A DNA stretch of 64,000 nucleotides from Thermotogae bacterium. Lineage in GTDB: Bacteria > Thermotogota > Thermotogae > Petrotogales > Petrotogaceae. Below, in pieces: positions 35,546-44,342 of this stretch. Below the pieces are notes generated by a model. The model had not been told where the DNA came from, did not search any database, and saw nothing but the letters and a program-made list of their open reading frames with translations. The number at the start of each line of letters is the position of its first letter. The first letter of the stretch is position 1. The position numbers were made by a program, and so were the translations under genes. The stretch lies in contig JACKPH010000001.1 in NCBI GenBank assembly GCA_024233675.1, positions 310,001-374,000 on the forward strand. Direction: 5' to 3'.

Positions 35546-38500
35546 ATTCAATAACAAAAGTATATATTTTAAAAGGTTTATATTCTAATTCAAATGACTT
35601 TCCGTCTGTTTTTAATTCTATTTTGTTATTTTCAAGAATATTTGCCATATATATTTTTTTAAAATCCCTGTTTATTTTTATTTTTGCCTTTCCGGAACTT
35701 CCCGCTGTTTCGGCAATCCTGAGAGTAAATCCGTTTTCTTTTCCCCTTTTAAATGCCAGAACTTTAAGAACTTCTGTGCTTATCTCAAAAGGGTTTAAAT
35801 TTAAGGCATAATTAAAAACAGTTCTGAGATTATTGTTCAGTTTTTCGGCTTCTCTCTGAACATCCATAATATCATTTCCGTAATGAGGAAAAACGGAATA
35901 AGTAAATCTGTGATTTCCCTCATCCGCAAAATAATCAGGATATACAGGACTTCTCATAAGAGTTAATGATATTTCATTATGATTAAATTTATACCCGTAC
36001 TTACAATCGTTTAAAAGTGCGTATCCGTAACCGTATTCCGAAATATCTGCCCATCTGTGTCCGATAACTTCGAATTTTGCATCTTCATAATCAGTGTTTT
36101 TATAAACGGATCTTTCATTATATCCTGCGGATGTATCTGTTTTTACATGTGATGCATGAATATTAAAAGGCATTTTAACTCTCAGCATAGTTCTTCTTGA
36201 ATGCCACTGTAATTCTGTTATTATATCTATTCTGTTTTCCTTTAAAACATATTTCTGGAATATTTCACTTCCTTCGGATTCATATTTCACTTCAATAATC
36301 TCTCCGGAATATTCTGATTTTTTTATTTCTTTTACCTCCGGCGATACAGCATATTTTTCATAATCATGATCAATATCCCATGCATCCCATCTGGTCGGAA
36401 TATCCTTATACATAAAAAGTATATTTCCTCTTTCCTCAAACATTTTTCTTCCGTTTAATTTATCGGTAACCTGAAAAGTTCCGTCAGAATTTACCTCTAA
36501 TATAAATCTCCTGTTCTGTATAACATTTCCTTTCTTTTCTTCTTTATAAAATACTTCTTTTTCCTCTGAAACATTAAAAATTCTGCTTTCAAAAGGATTT
36601 ATAATTTCATTTCCTTCGTAAATATACTCATTTTCTCCTGTCCTTTTAATTTTAAAAGGGTTGCCCTCCGAATCCTTAATTATTCTTCCGCCGGTTTCTG
36701 CGGTAAACTCAATTTTTCTTTTATACGATGTACTGTTAATAACACTTATGATATTTTCTGATTTTCTGCCGTATTTTTTAAGAATTCTTTCTATTATTTT
36801 TTCGGATTCATCACATACATATTTAAGTTCTCTTTCGGCATCGGCATAAACTTCTTTTATCGAAGAACCCGGTATAACATCATGAAATTCAGAATGCAGC
36901 AGTATCTCCCATAATTTTTCTGTTTCTGATTCCGGATATTCAAAAAAATCCGAGAAAACGGATGAATAAAATTCTGCCTGATAAATTTTATTTTCTGCTA
37001 ATTTATGTAATTTTTTAGTTTCGGCCTGTGTTGTAAATGTACCACGGTGGAGTTCAAGATAAAGTTCACCGTCCCATACAGGAAGTTCATTTTTTATATT
37101 AATATTTTTAAAAAAATTATCTACAGTATCTATTTTAAGTTTAGGAACTCCTGCCCATTCACTTAAAAAACCGTATCTTTCAAGCATATCATCCGAAGGA
37201 CCTCCTCCTCCGTCACCGTATCCGAATGAAAGAAGTGTTTCTGAAACCTTATCTTTATCACGGTGATTTTCCCATGTTTTTATAAGTGTTTCAGGATTTG
37301 TATTTCCGTTATATCCGTCAAAAGGATTGGCAAAAGAAAAATATAAAACTTCAGATCCGTCTATTCCGCGCCATTTACAAATATCATAAGGAAATTTATT
37401 TTTCTCATTCCAGTTTATTTTTATTGTTACAAAATTTTCTATTTCAGCTTCTTTAAGTATCTGCGGAATTAATGAACTGAACCCGAAAACATCGGGAAGC
37501 CAGCAGGTTTTATTTTTTATGCCGAATTCTTTTTCAAAAAAATTCTGTCCGTAATAAAACTGTCTTATAAGTGATTCTGCAGAAGGTATATTACAGTCGC
37601 TTTCTACCCACATTCCTCCTGAATTCTCCCACTTTCCTTCTCTTATAAGCTCTTTTATCCTGCCGTAAAGTTCAGGATAGTTTTCTTTTATATCTTTGTA
37701 CATTTGTGCCGAAGACTGACTGTATTTAAAATCAGGATATTTTTCTGTCATTCTTACTGCATTAGAAAATGTTCTTGCAATTTTTCTTTTTGTTTCTTCA
37801 TAAGGCCATAACCATGCATAATCTATATGGGCATGTCCTATAAGATTAACTTTACCTTTTTTTGGATATTCCGATGTAATTTTTTTCATAAATTTATCAA
37901 GATTTGCGGCAGAATATAAAATACTCTCCCTGTCTTCATTACTCAGTATAAGTCCTCTGTTTTCCTTAAATTTTTCCGGATTCCATATTCCTGTTACTCT
38001 GCTGAACAAAGAAATATTATCATGAGTTGCGGAAAAATAATCCGCAGTATTTCTCGGAATATGAATTTCTGAAATACTTTTATCGAGCTGATTTTTTATT
38101 TCCTGTGATAATGACTCATCACTTGTTGCTGTCATTATTTCTATTGCTGCCCTGAACATTTCATATGCTTTTAAAATATATTTATCTTTATACACTATAT
38201 CTGCATAACTTATACAGGGATGATTCTGGTGTTCACCGAAAAGCTTTTTAGGCACCGTCTGCAGTTCTACAGTATGAAAAGATGAATCCGCATATTTTGT
38301 TATATCAATATCTCTGTGAAAAGGATTAATTTCACCATAGGGGAAATCATCTATTATTACAAGGCTTTCTCCGCCTGTCCATATCTCAAGGTATACTGTT
38401 TCATATTCCTCAGGAATTTCCGCTTTTATTTCAGTTACGAAATAAACGGGAAAATCTTTAGAATCCCATTCAAATCCTTTACTTACAGATATTTTCTCAT

Positions 38501-38615
38501 GTGAATTTTTAAAAATAAAATTTTTTATTTCTTTCTTCTTTATCACTGCATACGGAAGAAATTCATTTATCATAGCCATATATCTTTCTTTTATTTTTTC
38601 CGGTTTCAGATACAT
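35544..38615 (-). CDS. GH38 alpha-mannosidase
   Basis: A 1023-residue zinc-dependent cytoplasmic alpha-mannosidase. An N-terminal domain precedes the catalytic block: NLIGHAHIDYAWLWPYEE (zinc ligands His261 or 263 and Asp265), GGMWVESDCN (zinc-ligand region) and WLPDVFGFSSLIPQI (nucleophile Asp375). LHSEFHDVIPGSSIKEVY carries another zinc His, followed by large C-terminal beta domains. Length and order match bacterial GH38 enzymes. It releases mannose from alpha-mannosides, which suits the nearby manA. The ATG follows GGGTGG. Confidence 0.95.
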   Translation of the reverse strand: MYLKPEKIKERYMAMINEFLPYAVIKKKEIKNFIFKNSHEKISVSKGFEWDSKDFPVYFVTEIKAEIPEEYETVYLEIWTGGESLVIIDDFPYGEINPFHRDIDITKYADSSFHTVELQTVPKKLFGEHQNHPCISYADIVYKDKYILKAYEMFRAAIEIMTATSDESLSQEIKNQLDKSISEIHIPRNTADYFSATHDNISLFSRVTGIWNPEKFKENRGLILSNEDRESILYSAANLDKFMKKITSEYPKKGKVNLIGHAHIDYAWLWPYEETKRKIARTFSNAVRMTEKYPDFKYSQSSAQMYKDIKENYPELYGRIKELIREGKWENSGGMWVESDCNIPSAESLIRQFYYGQNFFEKEFGIKNKTCWLPDVFGFSSLIPQILKEAEIENFVTIKINWNEKNKFPYDICKWRGIDGSEVLYFSFANPFDGYNGNTNPETLIKTWENHRDKDKVSETLLSFGYGDGGGGPSDDMLERYGFLSEWAGVPKLKIDTVDNFFKNINIKNELPVWDGELYLELHRGTFTTQAETKKLHKLAENKIYQAEFYSSVFSDFFEYPESETEKLWEILLHSEFHDVIPGSSIKEVYADAERELKYVCDESEKIIERILKKYGRKSENIISVINSTSYKRKIEFTAETGGRIIKDSEGNPFKIKRTGENEYIYEGNEIINPFESRIFNVSEEKEVFYKEEKKGNVIQNRRFILEVNSDGTFQVTDKLNGRKMFEERGNILFMYKDIPTRWDAWDIDHDYEKYAVSPEVKEIKKSEYSGEIIEVKYESEGSEIFQKYVLKENRIDIITELQWHSRRTMLRVKMPFNIHASHVKTDTSAGYNERSVYKNTDYEDAKFEVIGHRWADISEYGYGYALLNDCKYGYKFNHNEISLTLMRSPVYPDYFADEGNHRFTYSVFPHYGNDIMDVQREAEKLNNNLRTVFNYALNLNPFEISTEVLKVLAFKRGKENGFTLRIAETAGSSGKAKIKINRDFKKIYMANILENNKIELKTDGKSFELEYKPFKIYTFVIE

Positions 38616-38646
38616 TTTTTACCACCCCGATTTAAATATATGTCTG

Positions 38647-38672
38647 TAAAAAAAACGGGTTACCCCGTTTTT
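38647..38672 (-). terminator. Terminator of plsY
   Basis: On the minus strand AAAAACGGG and CCCGTTTTT pair around a short loop (GTAA) and run into TTTTTTTT, directly after the plsY stop. Confidence 0.88.
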
Positions 38673-39269
38673 ATTCATCCTTACCCAGTCTTGCATTTAT
38701 TTTGAGTTCAGTACCGTTATAAATTTTTACAAAATTTTCTATATGTTTGGGCAATATTAGTATAAATATGAAAAAAATAAGCTTTGTGTCTATTCTGAGA
38801 AAATCAAAAAAAGAAACAGCATAAACCATAAAAATACTAACAACATTTCCGAGACCTATATATTTTGTTGTAAGTGTAACTAAGGCAGAGAAAACAAAGA
38901 ATAAAATCCCGGCTATAGGATTAGAAGCCGCCATTACACCCCAGGCTGTAGCAATACCTTTACCGCCTTTAAATTTAAGAAATATACTCCAGTTATGCCC
39001 CGCTATTACAAGAAGTGATCCGAGAATAACGTAAAAATTGTTTAAATGCATAATCTGAAAAGCTGTAAAGTAAACTATAAATCCCTTAAAAAATCTCCTA
39101 TGAAACAAAAAACACCGACCTTAAAATTTGTTGTATAAACAGCATTTGAAGCCCCTACATTTTTTGAACAGTACTGCCTTACATCCATACCCGTCATAAG
39201 TTTAGGAATAATATAACTAAACGGTATACTTCCCACAAGATAAGCCATAATCAAGAATAAAATATTCAT
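38671..39269 (-). CDS. plsY: Glycerol-3-phosphate acyltransferase PlsY, split by a -1 frame change
   Basis: PlsY transfers the acyl group of acyl phosphate to glycerol-3-phosphate in the inner membrane. The first frame starts at ATG 39269 (GGGAGTTGG upstream) with GSIPFSYIIPK and SKNVGASNAV, and stops at 39075. The rest (KGFIVYF, AGHNWSIFLKFKGGKGIATA) is in the -1 frame and ends at 38671. Exactly at the switch lies T TTT TTA (39093-39087), a canonical -1 slippery heptamer in the right phase. Slipping there gives GDFLKGFIVYF, the expected family sequence, and a normal 199-residue protein. A one-base deletion or sequence error is the alternative. The gene is normally essential. Confidence 0.9.
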
Positions 39270-39503
39270 AAAACCAACTCCCAAAAGTTTAAGATATAAT
39301 AAGAAAAGTTAACTATATTATACTATATTTTTTAACAGTAAAGAAATACTAAAATTTATGAAATGATATCATTAAAAGCATTCTTAACTTCTGAAATAAA
39401 TAAATCTTTTTTCTTTTAATTTAAGAAATTACAAAAATTTATTTAATCATTACAACACACTATCGGAGTATAATTAATACAGATTAAAACACGGAGGTAT
39501 ATT

Positions 39504-40145
39504 ATGTTTGAAAATGAAAAAAATTCTCTTATAAAAACATGCAGGGATATTTCCGCTAAGAAACTGACTGTAGCTACATGGGGCAACGTAAGTCTCAGAG
39601 TTTCGGAAAACAAATTTCTTATAACACCGAGCGGTATGGATTATAATTCACTTATCCCTGAAGATATCGTTCTTATGGATTTTGAAGAAAATATAATTGA
39701 AGGCAGCAAAAAACCAAGTGTAGAATATTTTATGCATCTCTGCATATACAGAAACAGAAAAGATATAAATGCCGTAATTCATACTCACGCAGTATTTTCA
39801 ACCGCATTTGCACTTAACAGAATACCGGTTCCTCCGGTTGCCGAAGAAATGATACAGATTATAGGTGAGGAAATTCAGTGTGCTGATTACGGACTTCCGG
39901 GAAGCCGTCAGCTCGGAGAAAATGTTGCTGCCGCACTCGGAAATAATTTTGCAGTTCTTATGGCAAGTCACGGCGCTGTATGTGTAGGTAAAGATTTTCA
40001 GCATGCACTTAAAATTTCAGAAGTTCTTGAAAAAACATGTCAGACAATAATATATGCAAAAATTCTTGGTAATCCTTATATAATCCCTCATGAAGAATGC
40101 GAAGCTATGATTGATTTTACAAAAAATAAATACGGTCAGAAATAA
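39504..40145 (+). CDS. Class II aldolase/adducin family protein (FucA-like)
   Basis: A 213-residue zinc aldolase of the L-fuculose-1-phosphate/L-ribulose-5-phosphate group. WGNVSLR, TPSGMDY, the catalytic Glu in PSVEYFMH, the zinc pair in IHTHAVFS (His92/94 area) and SHGAVCVG (third His) are conserved. It splits a ketose phosphate into DHAP and an aldehyde, or acts in methionine salvage (MtnB-type) in some relatives; the true substrate is not certain. CGGAGG precedes the ATG. It ends at an unusually long hairpin that seems to contain the operators of the next operon. Confidence 0.88.
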   Translation: MFENEKNSLIKTCRDISAKKLTVATWGNVSLRVSENKFLITPSGMDYNSLIPEDIVLMDFEENIIEGSKKPSVEYFMHLCIYRNRKDINAVIHTHAVFSTAFALNRIPVPPVAEEMIQIIGEEIQCADYGLPGSRQLGENVAAALGNNFAVLMASHGAVCVGKDFQHALKISEVLEKTCQTIIYAKILGNPYIIPHEECEAMIDFTKNKYGQK

Positions 40146-40156
40146 TATTATAAACA

Positions 40157-40212
40157 AGTTGCATATACAACTATTTCGTTACTTAAAATAGTTGTATATG
40201 CAACATTTTTTT
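40157..40212 (+). promoter_or_regulatory. Composite hairpin: aldolase terminator and paired MarR-type operators
   Basis: A perfect 19-bp inverted repeat (40158-40176 and 40186-40204) with a 9-base loop and a T7 tail is a strong terminator. Each arm is itself nearly palindromic: AGTTG-CATATA-CAACT (about 40157-40172) and AGTTG-TATATG-CAAC (about 40190-40204). These resemble known MarR-family operators and lie 50-100 bases before a marR gene, so the element may both end the aldolase transcript and bind MarR. Confidence 0.75.
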
Positions 40213-40220
40213 ATTATCAT
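40192..40220 (+). promoter_or_regulatory. Candidate promoter of the marR-MATE operon
   Basis: TTGTAT (40192-40197), a 17-base spacer and TATCAT (40215-40220). The -35 lies inside the second palindromic arm, so a bound MarR dimer would block polymerase. Confidence 0.55.
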
Positions 40221-40256
40221 ATTTGTGAAATAAAAATTATTTATACAGGAGGATTT

Positions 40257-40700
40257 ATGTACAATAAAATATTTTTCAGAAAAATTTTCTGTCTTTCACG
40301 TCTCACACACAAAATCTTAAATCATGGTTCTGATGATAAATTAATAGGTTCCGGTCAGTTTTCATTTCTCATGTTTCTTTTCAGACACGGTGACGGAAAA
40401 AGTCAGTATCAGATATCGCAAAATCTCAATCTTGACAAAACAACAACAACAAGAACACTAAAAAAACTTGAAGATAAAGGATATATACGTAAAGAACATG
40501 ATAGTGAGGACAAAAGAATTTTCAGAATATATCTGACAGAAAAAGCATATTCTGTTGAAGAAAAACTCAAAGACTACTCCGATTCGGTTTATACAAAAAT
40601 AACAAAAGATATATCTGAAAAAGATCTTGAAATATTTATGAAAGTTACGGATCAGATAATAAATAATATAAAAATTTATGATAAAACGGAGGATTTTTAA
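40257..40700 (+). CDS. MarR family transcriptional regulator
   Basis: A 147-residue winged-helix dimeric regulator. The recognition region QYQISQNLNLDKTTTTRTLKKL is followed by the wing DKGYIRKEHDSEDKRIFRIYLT, both classic for MarR. It probably represses its own operon and senses a toxic compound that relieves repression. The adjacent efflux pump gene starts at the base after its stop, and paired palindromes lie upstream. AGGAGG precedes the ATG. Confidence 0.92.
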   Translation: MYNKIFFRKIFCLSRLTHKILNHGSDDKLIGSGQFSFLMFLFRHGDGKSQYQISQNLNLDKTTTTRTLKKLEDKGYIRKEHDSEDKRIFRIYLTEKAYSVEEKLKDYSDSVYTKITKDISEKDLEIFMKVTDQIINNIKIYDKTEDF

Positions 40701-42122
40701 ATGGATAACAAAAAAAATATTTTAGACACTGAACATGTGGGAAATCTGCTGTTCAAACTCGCTTTTCCCGCGACTGTAGCCATGATGGTACAGGCTCTTT
40801 ATAATTTTGTGGACACAATATTTATAGGTCGTGGTGTAGGTACTCTGGGTATAGCAGCTATATCAATAGCTTTTCCTTTTCAGATGATTATAATGGCAAT
40901 ATCACAGATGATAGGTATAGGCGGTGGGTCTATAATATCACGACGTATAGGCGAAAAAAACATTGCCTCTGCGGAAAAGGTAATGGGAAATATATTTTCC
41001 ACAGTAATTTTATTCGGAATTTTATTTGCTGTTCTGGGAAATATATTCATGGATAATCTTCTTATACTTTTCGGTTCTACTCCGGAAATATTTCAGTATG
41101 CAAAGGATTATCTTTCAATAATAGTTTACAGCAACATTTTTTTCGGTTTCGCCATGGCAAGCAATAATGTAATAAGAGCACAGGGACATGCAAAAATAGC
41201 AATGATTTCAATGCTTATATCAGGAATTTCCAATATATTTCTTGATCCTGTTTTTATATTTGATAAAATAGACCTTAAACTATTTACAATTCCCGGTTTA
41301 AATCTCGGCATAGCCGGTGCTGCTTATGCAACAGTTCTTTCTCAGGTAATAGGTGTTATATATATAACAGCGTTTATTCTGAGCGGAAAAAGTTTTCTTA
41401 AATTCCACATTAAAAATCTTAAACCTGATTTTAAAGTTATAAAAGAAACTTTTGCAATAGGTTCAGCTGCTTTTGTAAGACAGGTTTCAGGTTCAGTTCT
41501 GACAATAATTCTGAACAATCTTCTCAAAAATTACGGAGACTCATCATCAATAGCTATTTACGGAGTTATAAACAGGCTTACAACGTTTGCATTAATGCCG
41601 CTTTTCGGTATATCCCAGGGATTTCTGCCTATTGCCGGATTCAATTACGGAGCAAAAAGATATAACATGGTAAAAAAATCGCTTTTTATTACAGGTATAA
41701 CAGCAAGCGTTTTTTCAACTGTAGGTTTTGTTCTTCTTGAAATATTTCCGAAACAGCTTATATCTATATTTTCTCCGGATACACAGCTTATAAATGACGG
41801 TTCTGTTGCGGTAAGAATTGTTGTTGCTGTACTATTTTTAGTTGGTTTTCAGGTTGTCGGATCATCACTTTTCCAGGCAATAGGTAAAGCAGCCCCAAGT
41901 CTTCTTCTTTCAATGTCAAGACAGATTTTATTTCTTATACCTCTGCTTTTCATATTTTCAGGATTATTCGGTTTAATAGGAATATGGATAGCTTTTCCTA
42001 TAGCAGATTTTCTTTCCTCTCTGCTCACAGGTTTTTTTGTTTTTTCTGAAATTAAAATTTTAAACAGACAGCATAAAGAATCTGTTCCTAAAAATATATC
42101 AGAAATAAAAGAAAGCGTTTAA
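40701..42122 (+). CDS. MATE family multidrug efflux transporter
   Basis: A 473-residue inner-membrane antiporter with about 12 membrane segments. GNLLFKLAFPATVAMMVQAL, FVDTIFIGRG and the second-half GISQGFLPIAGFNYGA are MatE domain signatures of the MepA/DinF-like group. It exports cationic drugs or metabolites with Na+ or H+. ACGGAGG lies at the end of marR and the start is immediately after its stop, so expression follows MarR control. Confidence 0.93.
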   Translation: MDNKKNILDTEHVGNLLFKLAFPATVAMMVQALYNFVDTIFIGRGVGTLGIAAISIAFPFQMIIMAISQMIGIGGGSIISRRIGEKNIASAEKVMGNIFSTVILFGILFAVLGNIFMDNLLILFGSTPEIFQYAKDYLSIIVYSNIFFGFAMASNNVIRAQGHAKIAMISMLISGISNIFLDPVFIFDKIDLKLFTIPGLNLGIAGAAYATVLSQVIGVIYITAFILSGKSFLKFHIKNLKPDFKVIKETFAIGSAAFVRQVSGSVLTIILNNLLKNYGDSSSIAIYGVINRLTTFALMPLFGISQGFLPIAGFNYGAKRYNMVKKSLFITGITASVFSTVGFVLLEIFPKQLISIFSPDTQLINDGSVAVRIVVAVLFLVGFQVVGSSLFQAIGKAAPSLLLSMSRQILFLIPLLFIFSGLFGLIGIWIAFPIADFLSSLLTGFFVFSEIKILNRQHKESVPKNISEIKESV

Positions 42123-42168
42123 TATCTTTGTGATAAAATATATTATAAAAAGATAAGAAGGCGATACT

Positions 42169-43086
42169 TTGAAATTTATATTCGGTCCCGTTCCTTCAAG
42201 AAGACTCGGACTTTCACTTGGAGTAAGTCCTATACCCAAAGGACATTGTAATTATTCATGCATTTACTGTCAGCTTGGCAGAACATCGGCAATGACAAAT
42301 ACGGTAAAAAGTTTTTTTAATCCTCAGGAAATTGTTGCCGAAGTAAAAGATTATATTTCCAAAGATTTTAAATTTGATGTAATAACTGTTGTAGGTGAAG
42401 GAGAACCTCTCCTTTACAGGGATTTAGACATAATAATTAATGATATTAAAAAAATTACAGAAAAACCTGTTGCGGTAATAACAAACGGTGCTCTTTTATA
42501 CGAAAAATCAGTACGTGAAAACATTAAAAATGCAGATATAGTTTTACCTTCACTTGATTCACCTGATAAAAACACCTGGAAAAAAATTAACCGTCCTTTC
42601 GGTAAAATGAATTTCGAAGATTCTGTGAACGGTATTATAAAATTTTCTGATGAATTTAAAGGTCAGATATGGATTGAAATAATGCTTATAAAAGGTATTA
42701 ATGATGACAGGGAAAGTATATTAAATTTTAAAAATATTCTTAAACAGATAAAATACGATAAAATTTATATAAATGTACCTCTTCGTGCCCCTGCAGAACA
42801 ATGGGTTGAAATACCGGAAAAAGAAAACCTTGAATTTGCGGTAAAAACTCTCGGTGCAATTTCTATGGAAAATATTAATTCCGATAATTTTTTCAGTGAG
42901 GAAAAAGATGATATACAGGCTGTTATTTCAATAATAAAAAGACATCCTATGAATCAGTATGAAATAAAAAGTTTTTTGGAAAGCAGAAAAAACAATTATC
43001 CTGAAGTTATAATCTCTGAACTTGAAAAAAACAGTGAAATATCAGTTATAGAGTACAAAGGGTACAAAACATACAGATTAAAATAG
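42169..43086 (+). CDS. Radical SAM protein, COG0731-like
   Basis: A 305-residue enzyme starting FGPVPSRRLGLSLGVSPIP, then Cys27, Cys31 and Cys34 in a CxxxCxxC cluster (CNYSCIYCQLG) that binds the 4Fe-4S/AdoMet centre. VVGEGEPLL is the glycine-rich strand, and INVPLRAPAEQW follows. The last ~70 residues look like a small winged helix (IKRHPMNQYEIKSFLESRKN). The family is distantly related to tRNA wyosine enzymes; the reaction is unknown. The start is TTG 42169 behind AAGAAGG. Confidence 0.88.
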   Translation: MKFIFGPVPSRRLGLSLGVSPIPKGHCNYSCIYCQLGRTSAMTNTVKSFFNPQEIVAEVKDYISKDFKFDVITVVGEGEPLLYRDLDIIINDIKKITEKPVAVITNGALLYEKSVRENIKNADIVLPSLDSPDKNTWKKINRPFGKMNFEDSVNGIIKFSDEFKGQIWIEIMLIKGINDDRESILNFKNILKQIKYDKIYINVPLRAPAEQWVEIPEKENLEFAVKTLGAISMENINSDNFFSEEKDDIQAVISIIKRHPMNQYEIKSFLESRKNNYPEVIISELEKNSEISVIEYKGYKTYRLK

Positions 43087-43112
43087 CCGGCACTTTGTGC
43101 CGGCTGTTTTTA
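43085..43112. terminator. Terminator between radical SAM and glycerate kinase genes
   Basis: AGCCGGCA and TGCCGGCT (8 bp, 5-base loop) with a T tract on the plus strand, placed between converging genes. Confidence 0.9.
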
Positions 43113-44246
43113 TTTTGTTATATAAAGTCTTAAAATATTTTCAAGTATATTTTCAAGTAATGCGGATGTATTTTTCATTGCATATTCAAGTTCCATGGGT
43201 CCTGATGTTATACTGAAAACCGCAGAAACTCCTTTTTCATAAGCTTTATTATATTCACGTCCCATATTTCCCGTAATAACAACAGAAGGAACTCCGTATT
43301 CCTTTGCAAGTTTTGAAATTTCAACAGGAAGTTTGCCGTTTACACTCTGATAATTAATTTCGCCTTCACCTGTTATGACAAGATCAATGTTGTTATTCTC
43401 AAATATATTTTTAAGTCCGAGTTCTCTTTTTATTATATCAAATCCGGATTCCGGCTTTCCGTTAAGAAAAGCCATAATTCCTGCACCGAGTCCTCCTGCA
43501 GCACCTGAACCCGGAATTTCCGAAACATCTTTCCCGAGATATTTTTTTATCATTTCAGAATAATTTATCATCGCTTTATCCATTTTAATAACTGTCTCTC
43601 TGTCTGCTCCTTTCTGCGGACCGTAAACAAAAGATGCTCCGTTTTCACCGTAAAGCTTATTATTAACATCACAGGCAATTATAAATTCCGTAAAATCTAT
43701 TCTTCTGTCATGATTTTCCGTTTTTATAATCTTAAGTTCAGAAAGTCCCTCAGCACCGTAAACTATATCTTTTCCGTTACCGTCAAGAAGTTCAAAACCC
43801 AGCGCCTGCATTGCTCCGGCTCCACCGTCATTTGTCGCACTTCCGCCTATACCTATAATTATTTTACTGATATTATTATCAAGAGCATCTTTTATCATTT
43901 CTCCGGTACCGTATGTTGTAAGATTCCATGGATTTCTGTTTTCTTTTTTTACAAGAGGAAGACCTGAAGCCTGCGCCATTTCTATAACAGCTGTTTTACC
44001 GTCTCCGAGTATTCCGTAGAAGGCTTTTATTGTGTTTCCGGAAGGATCTTTTACATATGTATATTTAAGACTTCCTCCGGTATTAATAACAAAAGCTTCA
44101 GTTGTACCTTCTCCTCCGTCCGCAAGAGGCATTTTTATAATTTCAATACTTTTATCAACTTTATTTGCAGTTTTTTCCGCAATTTCACAAAACTGTGCCG
44201 CTGTAAGACTACCTTTAAAACTGTCAGGTGCTACAAGAATTTTCAT
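43110..44246 (-). CDS. glxK: Glycerate kinase (GlxK/GarK type)
   Basis: A 378-residue kinase that phosphorylates D-glycerate, yielding 2-phosphoglycerate in this class. KILVAPDSFKGSLTA at the start, MPLADGGEGT, IGIGGSATNDGGAG and GSGAAGGLGAG are signatures of the family. Length is typical. TACGGAGG precedes the ATG. It is divergent from adenine deaminase over a 96-base gap. No tartronate or serine-cycle genes are adjacent. Confidence 0.95.
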   Translation of the reverse strand: MKILVAPDSFKGSLTAAQFCEIAEKTANKVDKSIEIIKMPLADGGEGTTEAFVINTGGSLKYTYVKDPSGNTIKAFYGILGDGKTAVIEMAQASGLPLVKKENRNPWNLTTYGTGEMIKDALDNNISKIIIGIGGSATNDGGAGAMQALGFELLDGNGKDIVYGAEGLSELKIIKTENHDRRIDFTEFIIACDVNNKLYGENGASFVYGPQKGADRETVIKMDKAMINYSEMIKKYLGKDVSEIPGSGAAGGLGAGIMAFLNGKPESGFDIIKRELGLKNIFENNNIDLVITGEGEINYQSVNGKLPVEISKLAKEYGVPSVVITGNMGREYNKAYEKGVSAVFSITSGPMELEYAMKNTSALLENILENILRLYITK

Positions 44247-44274
44247 ACTCTACCTCCGTATAACTGTTTATTAA

Positions 44275-44313
44275 ATTATACCTTTTTAGATTAAATATAT
44301 AAAATGGTATAAT
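44275..44313. promoter_or_regulatory. Divergent promoters of glxK and ade
   Basis: On the plus strand TATAAT (44308-44313) carries an upstream TGG, an extended -10 toward ade. On the minus strand TATAAT (44280-44275) faces glxK. Neither has a consensus -35. Confidence 0.5.
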
Positions 44314-44342
44314 ATTTTAAATAAAAATTACGGAGGCGTACT

